A stretch of 64,000 nt of DNA from Tetracentron sinense (lineage: Eukaryota; Streptophyta; Magnoliopsida; Trochodendrales; Trochodendraceae), in contig CM026551.1 in the NCBI GenBank assembly GCA_015143295.1, positions 11,552,499 to 11,616,498 of the forward strand, written 5' to 3'. The position numbers and the translations under genes are program-made. Position 1 is the stretch's first letter. The number at the start of each line of letters is the position of its first letter. The notes below the pieces were generated by a model that made no database searches, was not told the DNA's origin, and saw nothing but the letters and a program-made list of their open reading frames with translations. This document shows, in pieces, positions 1 to 11,792 of the stretch.

Positions 1-172
1 CTTTGGAAAATTTTCTAGGTTCCTGCCTCGTGTATGTGTGCGATGCATACTGATATGCCACTGTAGACCATTCTCATGGTCTACCTTTGTAACCTTAATT
101 TCCAAAATCACAACTGGGTTCTGTGCTTCTTCTGTTTTCATTTCGAGTTCCTAACTGTACTGGAAAATGCAG
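1..172 (+). other. Intron tail upstream of ABHD17-like penultimate exon
   Basis: No coding similarity is visible here. The stretch ends in a pyrimidine-containing tract and an AG at 171-172, directly before the coding exon at 173, so it is read as the end of an intron whose start lies outside the window. Confidence 0.6.
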
Positions 173-3100
173 AACATCAACAAAATTCAGAAGGTGAAAT
201 GCCCGGTGCTAGTGATTCATGTAAGTACTTCTTGACATCTTTAGGCTACACTCTTCTGCTCTTTGGTGCACAGTTGTTTGGTTTGCCATTGTTTGTTGAC
301 TTGAAATTAGATGCTCTAAACACAAAGCATACACAGTGGACTATGCATTTTGATTCAATAGATTGCCACATTCTTGATAACCATTTAGGGAGGGATTGGG
401 TACTTTATTTTCTTTTCATTAAAAAAGGTTGTTCTAATTGAGTTACTCTTTTAATAATTGAGGGTCTCCACCTTATATGTGTGGCAAGCATGCCGACAAC
501 TCATCCAATTAATGGCAGATCTAGCCAACAAATCTGCCCAATGCCATCTGACCAACTGCACCTTTTGGACAATCAAAAACTATGAATGGCAGGTTGGAAG
601 GCTTTCGTCGTTGGATGTTGGGATCATCCAATTAGATTGAATTTGGGCATATTTTGTATATGATAATCCTCAATTGGACTGGAGGCTTATATCATATATG
701 ATAGCCATCGATTGGACTGCCCATTTCAATCAGAATATCCACTACGTGTATATAGAGGCCTGTATATTACTAAACACAGCAGAATTCCTTTATCATCCTC
801 ATAATTAAAATATCAGTAACTCACAAGTGAGTATATTAATATCATAATTCATAAAATTGAATAACATTTTCCAGAACTCCACTTGGCTGATTAGCTGCAA
901 TATGTTACAAGTCCTAACAGATGCACATCTTGGTTACTCGCCTCGCGGTTCTCAAGCTACCACTTTCTATTGTTCCCAGCATCAGATATATGCTTACTTA
1001 ATTTACTTGATGGACACAATTTCTAATTGCTTATTCTTTCATGAACTGATATGCAGAAAGACATCTATACATTTGTTTATACTTAATATTTACGTATGAC
1101 CAAGAGTCGTGTTTAATGAGTTCTCATGTGATGTATTTCTTTAATGTTTAGTTATTTCACATTGTAGTTCTTTTACAACATTCACACAACTCCGTCATGT
1201 AAATAAATTTTGCTAAATACTTGGCGAGTTACATTATATAAAAACATCTACTTGAACCCCGCCACCCATTACATTAAGCATGTAAAACATGTGCTCCGTG
1301 GTGAGATATCATGGGATGGAATGAATTTGTTGTTAGTCTTAGAGCTACAAATGCAGCCTTTGAAAGCCAAAGCTAGAAAATAAGCAGCGGGAAAATGAGG
1401 AAAAAGCCATGAAAGAAAAGAACATAGTCACAAGATTGAACTTTTTAGTGTGTTGGGTTAAGATTCACTGTAGACCTAGTATGGGATATGGGAGCTGTAA
1501 GCACCCTCATACAGCCTACAGGACCTGGCTTCACACCAAGAAAGAAAGAACAAGATAACCTGGCTTCACACCAAGGATTGATTTGGCTTTACAAAACGGC
1601 TTCATACCATCCCTTCACAGGAGATTCAAAAGGCAAAAAAACTCATATTTCATTCATAAAAATTATGTAAAATATTATCTCTACAAGAAGTATTTAAAGA
1701 GAAAATAAGGAAACCCTAATCCTAATAATTACAAAAACACCATTACTAATAAACAATCCTCTAACTACAAAATTGTCATTACTAAATAAAATAATCCCTA
1801 ATTAAATAAAGTAAATAACCAACTAAGATACTAGTAGCCCCATGGGCTCATCTTGATCTTCATAATCTTCATTTCTCGATCCAATAATGGATCTCTCTCG
1901 AAAACCTAATTTAATAGTGGATCTTCCTCGAAAACATGATTCAACGGTGAATCCCTGTCAATAGCTCGAACTAAGCTCATATACAAGTCATCCATCAATA
2001 AGGAGACTTGTCTCGGGGCTCTCTTCTGCTTCTGCTGGTACACTCTAGTACTAGAAGCTTGATGTCCGCATCAAGTGTATTATATCTAGGGCATTTTCAA
2101 TCTCTTGTGTTTGAGGAGAAAGAGAACCCAAAGAAAAAAGGATTACATTTACCATTCTCTCCATCTCTCCTATGCTTTCTCTCTCTTAGCGTTTCTCTCT
2201 CTCTTACCATGTTGAAGGGGGATCCAGATATAAATTTATGCGAAAACTGGATCCCCTAGATCTTAACACCATAAAAAGCATCAAAATTATCTAAGAGTTT
2301 TAGTCATATCACCTCGGTGAATGTTTTTTTCACCGGTGAAACTTAATCCACTCAAACTGTCAGAACTCTTTGTAGAGATTTCTCCGAAAAAATACTAGAA
2401 GCTTGATCCTTGTTCTTCGTTATCCCCACGAAGCTTTAGAATCTCCTTTGGAATTATAGAAGAGGAAGAAGATGGATCAATGGTGTAGACCTTCTATCAC
2501 CAATAATACTAAGGTTCAAAACCCTAGATTTGCAAAACCCAACTAGGACTATCAATATAGCTCACGAAAATCCTTAGGGGTCTCCTTTAGGGCTCACGGT
2601 TTGGAGAGAGAGAGGAAAGAGAAAAAAAATTCTGGAGAATTCTACTTAATGGTCTAGGGTGTTGGGGTATTTATAGACTAGGATCTTATCCTAATCTTAC
2701 TCCAACTTGATCTTATCTAGTAGGATTTATTAATTAACAATAACTCTTATTATTAATTAAATAAACTCCTACTTAATCTATAACTACTTTAGTTATAGTA
2801 ATCCTATTAATTAAAGAGTCTCTATTATAAGGGGGTGTGAGCTTCTATGGGGCGTGGGATTTGAAGAGTTAAAACTCCTTATTAATCTAATTACAATAAC
2901 ATCTTAATCCTAATTGCAATCCAACACTTGAATTTTAATTCCATAATAAAAGGAATTATATTTCAATAATTATTCAATTAAACAAATCCTAATCCAATTG
3001 GGATTCCTTAAGTGGGTGCCCCACTCTAGGGTTTAAACCCATGGGCTTTGGCCCATATTAAAGGTCCATTTTAATGGGTTTATGGATATGGGTCAAACCC

Positions 3101-6100
3101 ATTTCCCCTTTAATTATGTTAATCAAATAATTACTAAAATAATCCCTTAGTTTAAATTAACAATTAATTTAAACAATAGATTAACTATTAATCTATTTAA
3201 TTAAATGATTAACTTTTAATCACTTAAAATAATTGATTAATTTTTAATCAATTATTGAGTTTGTATTTCTTATGTGAGCACCTCCATAGATTGCTCTTCG
3301 ACATTCTTACCCTGGCTTATCCAATGTTATCCCATTGACCCTAAATGAGAATTACATCGGAATTGCAAGTGATGTGAGATATCCATGTTGTAATTAAATC
3401 CCAGTGTATGAACATTAATCATTACGGATCCCGTCACATGAACTTTTAAATTCGATTTATCCTTTCAAATACATTATCCCTAATGGGTCTTCGAGATTGA
3501 CATACTATCTAACCCATAGCCCATTGCAAATCATTCAGGTTTCCAAAACTTATGATTAAGCCTGAGAAACAATTTCTCATGAAAAACATTTTGAAAAAAT
3601 CCTTTTATAAGTATAATACCTTTTAATAAAAGTATATTTCAAAACTTATTTTGTTTTCAAAATCACTTGCGCAGGATTTGAACTTAATCAACTGTCTTAC
3701 CCGGAACTTGGATAATCTCTCAAATTAATGAGCATGGATTTCTTGTTTGAAATTCATCATGACTCGAACAACTTTCTGACTATCCAACTGTCATTGTATT
3801 ATATTCCCTAAGTTAGAAAATACGTTGGTGGAATCAAAACAGTCAGATCACTGCCCAGTCATAGAGGAACTCATCAGATCTAAGAATCATCGAAACCGTT
3901 CAATGTGAATGAGAGACTAACTATATGATAGTATGTTTATGCAAGAAGTCTCTCATTGAATGCAATTAGTCAGTCTACATTTAAGCACCCATATGCTGAT
4001 GTGTAGTCTCCACTACAATAGTTCGAGATAGAACTACATCTCAACTATTGAGAACATCTTAGCATTCTGGCAGCCATATAAGTGAAGTGCCCAGCTTCAC
4101 CTATAGCTGTGACTATATAAGGTATAAGGAACCGGAAAGTTATATCTACCTATGATAATCTAATCACATAACTTTCCTACAATATATCCTATTGACCTTT
4201 ATCGATATCTCATATCGTATAGATCATCTTATGATCATGGTCAATTACCCATAATGAATACACAATAGATTAAGAAGAAACATTTATTAATCAAATTAAT
4301 AAGGTTCTAACAATCTAAATGACTTTTCTGGGCATCATGTCCAACACATGTGTCTCTCTCCTTCTCACCGTCTGTGTCTCTCTCACCTCTCTCTCTCTCT
4401 CCCTCACACTGATTTCTGGTTCATTCCAACAAAACTTTTTTCTTATTCTTTTTTTATGTGCTCTCTCGTGAATCACCTCTGCAATCTGCAGCATAGACCC
4501 AACAACTTATGAAGAGATTTCACAACTCTTAGATTTATAGAAAACGTGCATTCTTATGTACCAGTCAACATACTACGTTCACATTAGTTGACCACATTAT
4601 TGTTAATATGCCTAGCTCACTATTATGTATCACTTTATTCAGATCCTAAGCCCACACTATTTAAGCCGGCATGAAGCTCAATGTGGTATTGAGCTTCTTT
4701 CATATATATAAGTTTCTTTATTAATGTAAGACATTATTTTCTTATATATTTTATCGAATATATGATTTTAATATCTAGATTGTATTTTCTATACTTGGTT
4801 AAGTGACTATGATTTGAATTTTCAAACCTGGTTGTGAATCCAAGTGTTTCTTAGCGTATCTTGATTTTTTCTACCGTATCCAACTGAAATGGTCTGATAC
4901 GTGTCCTATATTTGATTTACTAATACGGCACCCAATTTTGATATTTTGAACCATTTTAAGAAGCCCATGGACCTTCTCCATTTGAAAGAAAACAAGTTTG
5001 TTTTCTTACTTCTTTTATTTAAAAAAACTCAAGGATCATTTGATGATCTCTTTTGTGATTTGTTGATGCATTGCAAGAAAAGAAATAGATGGACCTTTGA
5101 CGACAAATTTGACTCTCTATAGTTGTTGATGAACAATTATGTGATGCTGCTCTTCCTATGGGTCTTCAATTCTCAAAGACTCAAGGAGTAGCGATCAGCC
5201 TCCTTTTTGTGTAGTTGGGTGGTTATAATGATAATTGTATTAAGAGGGGAAAGTGAATTTACAAAAGATAGGGAAACTGAGTAGTAGAAAATGAAATCCT
5301 AGATGAGAAGAGGAAGAAGTGAATGATAGAGAGATTGCTTATAGAATAAGATTACAATAATGCCTTTAATGACATAATGAGGTGTATCTACACTCGTAAT
5401 ATTAATATATCTCAACAAGTGTGTTCGCCCAAAATAAAAGGGACACAGGAGTAAAAGAAAATTAATTGACTTTCACCTATTCAAATAATTCGAGCTATGC
5501 ACTTCTTTGAAATCCCTCGGAGGAGACCCGATCAAGAGCACAAAAATACCCCAATTGAGGAGAAAATCCTTGAAAGAGGCAATTTGCAGTACTTAAATAA
5601 TCTATTTTTTCTCTCCTAATTGCCCCAACATAGTGTAAATAACATCATGTCTCAAAAGCCCATCGTGATATTACCCTTCTTGCTAAACTTCACTTTTGAT
5701 TAGTAAGGATGATATCATGCACATCCTTGGGGGATCCATGAGACCTCAAATAAGGAGAAGAACACCAAATAAGCCTCGCCTTTGGGAAGTGGATAAGGAT
5801 ATGACTAACATTTTCCTCTTGTTCTCTACACAATGCATATGTTTGGAATGGGACCATATCATCATCATCATTGTCATCACTATCCCCTCCAACCTGCCCA
5901 TCAGAGTAGCCCAAGGGCCTACTCTCGCTATTTCTTTTCACTCCCTCGTAGCCTTTTTCTCCCTCAGATGGGTTGTCATTGCTAGGCTAATGTCTCGGGG
6001 GCAGTTAGGTCATGCATGGATGTTTGATTTTACACCTTACATGTTCTTTGAATTGAGTGATCCCACCATCCTTAGACGGAAATCCACAATACTTGCATCT

Positions 6101-9100
6101 TATAAGATACCTTGGCTCATTTACAGACTCTCCATACAGCTTCCCTATATCTCTGACATGCTCTTAGACATGACGTGTCTTTCTTTGGCGCTATTTCAAA
6201 TCTATATAAAAGAATTAATGATCATTAATATATATATCATTTCAGAATTTAAAATTTTAAGTTATGAATGCTTATTTTAATGCAGTACACATGAAAATTA
6301 TTTTTTAATTAAAAATAATTTCAAATAAAAATTCAAAAACTAGGGCTAGTATATAAATCTTGTAGATCATCAATATAACTAACTATTTTAATTTTTGAAC
6401 CCTATATTGTCAATACTTATCAAAATATTACCGATCCAAAAAAAAAATACTTATCAAAATATTGAATTTTTGAAAAAATATTCAAAATTCGTCGATTAAA
6501 AAAAAAAGGTTTTGATCTATAGATTTCGCGTGAAATTAATAAATCTACTCATTTTGGATTGATTACAACTTATTTTTCATGAATTTAAAGCACTAATTTT
6601 TTTTCTTTTAAAATGATGAAATTTTAATTACCTTCAAAATTTTAGGGAAAACCTTTCAATTTAAAATCTAACAGTGTGATGTTCATTTTTCAACCTAAAA
6701 TGAAAAAATGATGAAATTTTACATACCTTCAAAATTTTGAGGAAAACCTTTCAATTTAAAATCAAACATTGTGTTTTTTTTTTTTCAACCTAAAATCAAC
6801 AATGAAGTTGTTTTAGGCTTAGAATTTGTTTGGGGGAGATTTTGGGAGGGAAAGAACAAGGTTTAAGGGGTCTTCAAATGATCTGATTCTTAGTTTTATG
6901 CTGGTATCCACAATACTATACCATATCTTGGCCGTATCAGGAATATCGACTGATATGATCTAAGTATCGTTTGATACGATTTTTTTTTTTGAACTGTACA
7001 AAAAACCATATTGGTACCATATCGTGCGTATCGGTAAGACATTCAATGATCAGATCATGCCTTGAAAATTGCCACATTCTTATGAAAAACCCAATTGAAA
7101 TCAGAAATTGGTTCGGCATTGGTGGAGTGAAGAATACGGTTGTGTGCTGTGCTAGGGTAATTTTCAAACAAGAGAGGTAGGTCTTCTCTCCAATCAAGGG
7201 TATCAAATAACTCCAAATAACTTGCTCCCTAAGCTATTTGAGGGCTTAAATAAATAAATAAAAATTAACTTATGTAACTTTTTTTTGGGGGAGGCTTTGC
7301 CTCAAAGATAAAGGCTCATAATAAGTTTAAATGAAGGTTAAGTATGTTTCTCATAACAAGGTTTAAGCCTTGGGGCTTTTCTACTGCCTCGCCTGGAGTG
7401 AGTCCGTGGGTTTACACACTCTACTCTTATGGCACCTTTGCGGTTACCTTAGGTCTGATTGTGTGTGTGTAGTGTTTCCTTACCTATACCCCCAAAAAAA
7501 TTGTGCCTCGCCTGGATTCCGGGGGCCATTTAGAACATTGGTCCTACTCTGCTTGTTGTAAACTATGGAAATATGACTGCCTTTCTGTAGATTTTCTCTT
7601 TATCTCTACCTAATCTTCTAGCCCCACGTCGATTGAAATGATGGAATCTTGTAGTGGCTTATCTATGCCAATTATTTCTTTCTAATTGTATGAAAAAGTT
7701 TAGAGAAGACACTTGCTAAGTTGAATATATCTTCATAAAGGACATATTTTTATCAGTATATCTTAATGATTTGAAGTTCAAAAAACTAGCCAACCATTAT
7801 AGTCCCTTGGTAACTGTAATCCAACACACATTTACATGAGTTATCTCCCTTCATATGGCGGTTCTCTTGAACCCTATCAAACTCACACGTCTTCTTTTGA
7901 TGGAACATCAAAGGCTCGGGACTTGTGGACATCCAAGATTCGGGACTTTCACAGGCTTGAGTATCTGATGTTCTGTGTTCTTCTGTACTCGAGACTTCGT
8001 AAGCGAATTTAAAGGACTTTGAATTTCGTTGCTCTTTTAACACATGAAAAATTTGTTGAGGCTTAACAAAAATTACCCTTGATATTTTCAAATTTTAGTA
8101 AAATATCATTATGAAAAATTACCAAAAATTACCCTTGATATACACTGTCCTTTTGCGAGGAGTCTCTGGGGGCACTTTCTTTCTCAACTTGGGGTTGCCT
8201 GGGTAACTCCCTCCTTTCAGGTTCTGCTGCTGGGTTGGGGTTCAGAAGGTTTGGTTAGCCCTATTGATCTTATTTGGGCACTCCTCCCTGGAGTGGTGGC
8301 GTGGTCTCTTTGGACAGAACGAAACAGGAGAGTGTTTGACAATTCTTTGGCGCCGTTGGAGAGAGTGTGCTCCCGTGCGAGTGCTCGGTTGCGAGAGTGG
8401 GTTGCCACTATAGCGGATGTGGCGGTGATAGGGTTCGATAAGTTTATATTATAGAGGTTGTAAGGGTCTTGTATTGATGCTTGGTCTTTTCGCTATGTAG
8501 TGGTTCTAGTAGTCTTTCAGTCTTTGCTTGTTATGTACTAGCTTTTTGAGATTCACTATTGGTGAATGCTCTTATTTAATGATATTTGCTTATATCGATC
8601 AAAAAAATATATATATATATATATACCATGTAAGAAATTATTTAATATATTTATTGTGTTAATTTGGTCATTTTTCAGAATAAAAAAAGCCTTCAAGTTC
8701 AACAGGTGTTTGAAAGCTCGGGCAAATTTGTTGAGACATTGAAGTCCCGTTTTGCTGGGATTTTAAGTACCACGGGTGTTTGATGTCCCTGAATTAGACA
8801 AAAGAACAATTTAGTTAATGCAAAGACCCGAGACTTGAGAAATCCCTCACAACATTATGAAACTTGACTCTCTCTATATATGTGTGTGTGAAATTGTTCA
8901 AGGCGATGTATATAAACAATTGTACTGAAATTTGTATAATTGTATTTCCCCTATTCTGTAATGTGATATTGCATTTTGATTAAATCTTTGAAGTGAGGTG
9001 GATAAACATTTTACAGGGTACCGAAGATGATGTTGTGAACTGGTTCCATGGGAATGGGCTATGGCAAATTGCAAGGGAACCATATGAGCCCCTATGGATT

Positions 9101-9379
9101 AAGGGAGGTGGACACTGTAACTTGGAGCTCTACCCGGATTATATCCGCCATCTTTGCAGATTCATCCGAGAGATGGAAAATATAACAACAGAGATCCGCC
9201 TCAAGAAGATCTGGCAGAATCTCCCTCATCCAGTGAGGTCTAATACTACCACTATTACTACTAATAGGTGCTGTAGAATCAAGTGCTGTCGAATCAGATT
9301 CGGGCGACCCAAATGCCCGGAATGTTCTAGACCTGGGTGTTTGAAATCTGGGTGTGTAAAATTGTTTTTCTGGAGATAG
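173..9379 (+). CDS. ABHD17-like alpha/beta hydrolase, last two exons (partial gene)
   Basis: Two exons are visible. Exon 173-220 (48 nt) encodes NINKIQKVKCPVLVIH and is followed by a GTAAGT donor. Exon 9017-9379 follows a TTTTACAG acceptor and encodes 120 residues plus TAG. Both are in phase 0, and the joined product matches the C-terminal third of plant alpha/beta hydrolases related to ABHD17 (depalmitoylase family in animals; the plant substrate is not established). The terminal exon carries the two late members of the catalytic triad: the Asp of GTEDDVV and the His of GGGHCNLELYPDY. The nucleophile Ser exon lies upstream of the window. After the fold comes a Cys-rich basic tail (RCCRIKCCRIRF, then CPECSRPGC and SGC), as in some plant members, possibly for palmitoylation (inference). 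The two exons are 8.8 kb apart. The splice sites are inferred by reading, not from transcripts. Confidence 0.85.
221..2209. other. Intronic sequence with no recognised gene
   Basis: AT-rich sequence. The part 1451-2209 looks retroelement-like (CT-rich stretches, and a phrase around a repeated GCTTCACACCAAG) and starts with TGTTGG, but no paired terminus was found. Short open frames here have no recognisable product. Confidence 0.4.
2210..4346 (-). mobile_element. LTR of an LTR retrotransposon, minus strand (2.1 kb, solo-like)
   Basis: The segment runs from TGTTGAAGGGGG at 2210 to ATGTCCAACA ending at 4346, giving TG...CA termini. Read on the minus strand it starts TGTTGGACATGATGCC, a sort of start common among plant LTRs. 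It has a TATA-like box (TATAAATACC, minus strand, 2675-2666) and then a leader-like region. Just past its 3' end, minus strand, is TGGTAAGAGAG, which resembles a primer-binding start (TGGTA...). No internal coding domain or second LTR was seen, and no clean 5-bp target duplication was found. It is either a solo LTR with eroded flanks or part of a deleted element. Assignment to Ty1/copia or Ty3 is open. Confidence 0.55.
4347..5689. other. Intronic sequence, nothing recognised
   Basis: A CT-rich microsatellite-like stretch (about 4350-4420) is followed by AT-rich DNA. Scattered phrases of a TACCGTATC type (4850-4930) recur near 6900-7040 and may mark an old repeat. No coding similarity was seen. 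Confidence 0.35.
5690..5941 (-). pseudogene. LINE reverse-transcriptase C-terminal (zf-RVT-like) remnant
   Basis: Minus-strand translation contains CREQEENVSHILIHFPKARL followed by IWC. This resembles the zinc-binding zf-RVT segment near the C-terminus of plant LINE reverse transcriptases (pattern CxxC...H...HCP..R..W), with one expected Cys replaced by Phe. Only about 80 codons are readable. It lies in the intron, opposite to the host gene. The resemblance is moderate and rests on the motif alone. Confidence 0.4.
5942..8137. other. Intronic AT-rich DNA without recognised genes
   Basis: Apart from the direct repeat at 6612-6795 I recognise nothing. A region at 7370-7560 with GTGTGTGTGTAG and CCTCGCCTGGA phrases looks repeat-derived but could not be classified. 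Confidence 0.35.
6612..6795. repeat. 95-bp direct tandem repeat, two copies
   Basis: AATGATGAAATTTTA..ACC, then CCTTCAAAATTTT, AAACCTTTCAATTTAAAATC and TTTTTCAACCTAAAAT occur in the same order at 6612 and again at 6707. The copies differ by several substitutions and a poly-T expansion. Confidence 0.7.
8138..8626 (+). mobile_element. 5'-truncated LINE, 3' end only
   Basis: From 8146 an open frame reads CPFARSLWGHFLSQLG and continues to WSLWTERNRRVFDNS, ending at TAG 8452-8454. This is the tail after the zf-RVT motif in plant LINE ORF2, with its usual (I/L)WxERNxRxF signature. A 3' UTR follows, ending in TTATATCGATCAAAAAAATA. ATATAC occurs just before the 5' break (8138-8143) and just after the tail (8621-8626), a plausible short target duplication. 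Length and 5' truncation fit target-primed reverse transcription. Confidence 0.75.
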
Positions 9380-10023
9380 TTGCTGGGGGAATGTATTGGT
9401 GGGAAGGATAGCAGGATGGGTGATTATAATGGGTTTGTACAGATTACTTTACTTGCTAACCCCTCTCTGTGCACTGTGCTTAGATGGAAGTAGTTGTATC
9501 CCTGAAGTTGTAAGGATCTGATTGGACTGGAAATTTTCTTGAAACTGATTTTTTTTTCTATCTAATTGTGGTTATCAGTGACCTCTTAAGAGCTGTTCCC
9601 TTTGTCATTCCTTCTTTTTCTTTGTTTTAAAAGGGAATTTCAATTGCCTGTGTCAGAATGCTAATTTGCTATATGTCCTGATAATCCAACAATTCCAAGC
9701 ATCTGTTGGCCAGACTCCTGATTGCATCTAGTGTCCAAAAGGTCTTCATATAAATGGCATTAGTGTTGCTTTCTTGCTTGAACAGTTAATCAGGATTCAG
9801 GCCATGTGGAACATTGCTAAAAGGTGCTCCTGCCAGCGACTCCTATATGTAAGGCTGTTAATGGGCTGGGCCCGAGATGTTTAAGACAATAAGATTGGGC
9901 CGGGGCTCAAAAGCCAAAGTCCATTTTAATTTGGGCCAGGCGTGGTTTAGTTGCTTTAAGCCTGGATTTCACCTGCCCGAGACATCTTTTTGGTGTGACA
10001 CTGGTCTTGTGTCATTTCTTATT
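9380..10023 (+). other. 3' flank / UTR of the ABHD17-like gene
   Basis: Non-coding sequence after the stop codon. It is less AT-rich than the flanking repeats to about 9800 and is probably 3' UTR. No clear AATAAA was seen, so the polyadenylation site cannot be placed. Confidence 0.4.
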
Positions 10024-10250
10024 GTATGTTCGGTTGAGGGGTAAATGGGTAAGAGAAGAAAGGAAAGTAAAATAAATGTGTAATTTTTATTTTATGTTGG
10101 TCAGAGAGAAAAGTGTTAGGAAAGTGAGTTTTTTCAAAATTATCTCTTGCTCTCTTTAGAATATGATTCAGAATATGACCGTACAATGGGTAGAATTGGA
10201 ATATTAAAGCTTTTTTCTTTCTTTCTTTCATAAATCCTTAGTTTTTGAAG
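10024..10250. mobile_element. MITE-like copy of the GTTCG-TTTGG family, eroded
   Basis: It begins TATGTTCGGTTGAGGGG and then has the purine-rich order (GTAAATGGGTAAGAGAAGAAAGGAAAGT) found at 10291. It also shares the GAGAGAAAAGTG block. The right terminus is not clear. Confidence 0.45.
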
Positions 10251-10290
10251 GAATATGATTTAGGGGTAAGCAGGAGGAAATAACACATAT

Positions 10291-10665
10291 GGTGTGTTCG
10301 TTTGGGGTGTAAATGAGTGAAAGAAAGTGAAGTAAAAGAAAGAGAGTAGGTTTTTTCTTGTATGGTTGGTTTGAGAGAAAAGTGGTGAGAGAGTATATTT
10401 TTTTCCAAATATATCCATTGCTCACATTTACCAAACCCTTTTGATAAAAGGACAGAATTGGAATAACAATGGGTATTTTTCATTTTCTCTCACCATTCTA
10501 TTAAAAAGCTGGAATATGAAATGGGTGTAAGTGCAAGAAAATCTACTACTATTGAGAATCATGATTCTCTAGATAATGAAGGTTTCTTGCAAACTGAACT
10601 TGGGGTAGTTGGTGTTTCTCTCACTTTCTTTTACTTCCCTTACTTTCCCCCCAAACGAACACACT
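10291..10665. mobile_element. MITE with TIR GTGTGTTCGTTTGG
   Basis: The left end GTGTGTTCGTTTGGGG (from 10292) mirrors the right end CCCCAAACGAACACAC (to about 10664). Next to the termini come complementary purine-rich and pyrimidine-rich blocks (GTGAAAGAAAGTGAAGTAAA versus TTTACTTCCCTTACTTTC). There is no coding content, and the structure is typical of a non-autonomous TIR element. Confidence 0.65.
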
Positions 10666-10671
10666 CATATA

Positions 10672-10813
10672 CTATATTTGGTTGTCGAGAAAATAGGTGA
10701 AAACATGGAAATTAAAGAAAATTTTGGATTTCTAATACAAATTTAGTTATGTTTTGTCTAATTTTATTTTCTTTTCCATGTTTTTACTTATTTTCTCGGC
10801 AACCAAACATAGG
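10672..10813. mobile_element. MITE with TIR CTATGTTTGGTTGCCGAGAA, copy 1
   Basis: The left end TATATTTGGTTGTCGAGAAA pairs with the right end TTTCTCGGCAACCAAACATA over about 24 bp. Inner segments ACATGG and CCATGT also pair. A close relative with the same ends and inner order lies at 26958-27102. Confidence 0.7.
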
Positions 10814-10940
10814 GTATGTAAAGAAAAGTTTTTTCCTTCTTTCGTTTAAGTTCCCTGAAACTAAACATGGTGAAAGTTGGATTTTATCCCACTTTCACCC
10901 ACTTTCTCTCAAATTCTACTCAATTGAACATGTCCTTATG

Positions 10941-11343
10941 CTATGTTGTGTTTGGTTGCTGAGAAAATAGGGTGTAAAACAGAAAGTGAAAGAAAATAAA
11001 ATTTTCTTGTGTTGGGTTATAAAGAAAATTTTTGTGAATAAGAAAAGGGAGAGAAAATTAGACCATAACGTTCTTTTAAAGCGAGGATTGCATTTCCTTC
11101 TAAACAGCTTGGATTTGGGGAGGAAACAAAGAGACAAGTTTCAATTACATTTCATGTCTCAAAAAAAATATTTATTATTTTATTATTTATTTTTTCTATT
11201 TATATTTATTTTTAACCATATTTTGTTAGCAAATTTTCTTAGCAAACAAACAAGGTGCAAAAAAAATACTTTTCTTTTATTTTTCTTTTATCTTCTTTTC
11301 TTTTCCAGATTTTTTTAAAAAATTTCTCGGCAACCAAACATAG
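10941..11343. mobile_element. MITE, same terminal family, longer copy
   Basis: The left end CTATGTTGTGTTTGGTTGCT and GAGAAAATAGG pair with the right end TTTCTCGGCAACCAAACATA. The element is about 0.4 kb and starts about 130 bp after the 10672 copy. It has no coding content beyond low-complexity frames. Confidence 0.6.
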
Positions 11344-11344
11344 G

Positions 11345-11560
11345 AGTGTGTTCGTTTAGCGAGAAAGTGGGTGAAAGAAAATAAAAAAAGAGAAACTTAA
11401 ATTTTCTTTCAAAACAATCATCAAAAGATAGATGAAGTTTTTAGAAGAAAGTTTGGTGCTTTTGAGAAAGTACAAGAAAATAAAAGTGTGTTTCTTGCAC
11501 ATCAAATACAATAAAACTTACTTTTCTTTTATTTTCTTGCACTTTCTAACCAAACGATCT
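11345..11560. mobile_element. MITE with TIR GTGTTCGTTT / AACCAAACGA
   Basis: The left end GTGTGTTCGTTTAGCGAGAA and the right end AACCAAACGATC are imperfect inverted repeats. The interior is homologous to the next copy at 11563-11792 (shared AAACTTAAATTTTCTTTCAA and AACAATCAT blocks). Confidence 0.55.
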
Positions 11561-11562
11561 TA

Positions 11563-11792
11563 GAGTTTGTTCTTTTGCGAGAAACTGGGTGAAAGAAAAG
11601 AAAGTAAAGATAAAAGAAAATAAACTTAAATTTTCTTTCAAAACAATCATTAAAAGATGGAAGAAATTTTTGAGAGAAAGTTTGTCATTATTGAAAAAGT
11701 GTAAGAAAATAAAAATATGTTTCTTGCATACCAATGCAAAAAAAATCAATTATCTTTTACTTTTTCTTACTTTCCCGCCAAATGTACACACC
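11563..11792. mobile_element. MITE, sister copy of 11345-11560
   Basis: It shares AAACTTAAATTTTCTTTCAA, AACAATCATNAAAAGATGGA and the GTGTTTCTTGCA-like block in the same order. The ends GTTTGTTCTTTTGCGAGAA and CCCGCCAAATGTACACAC are diverged inverted repeats. Confidence 0.55.

Larger units (their letters stand above)
221..9016 (+). other. 8.8-kb intron of ABHD17-like gene, filled with transposon remnants
   Basis: The intron is bounded by GTAAGT at 221 and TTTTACAG ending at 9016, with the coding frame in phase 0 on both sides. It contains an LTR (2210-4346, minus), a LINE-like remnant (5690-5941, minus) and a 5'-truncated LINE (8138-8626, plus). No other exon of the family was recognised inside it. 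Confidence 0.75.

Noticed and set aside
5696..6280. 194-codon plus-strand frame in the hydrolase intron
   Set aside because: Overlaps the LINE-like minus-strand remnant and runs into AT-rich sequence; no recognisable domain.
7370..7560. SINE-like phrase block (GCCTCGCCTGGA, GTGTGTGTGTAG)
   Set aside because: No A/B box pair or tail could be identified.
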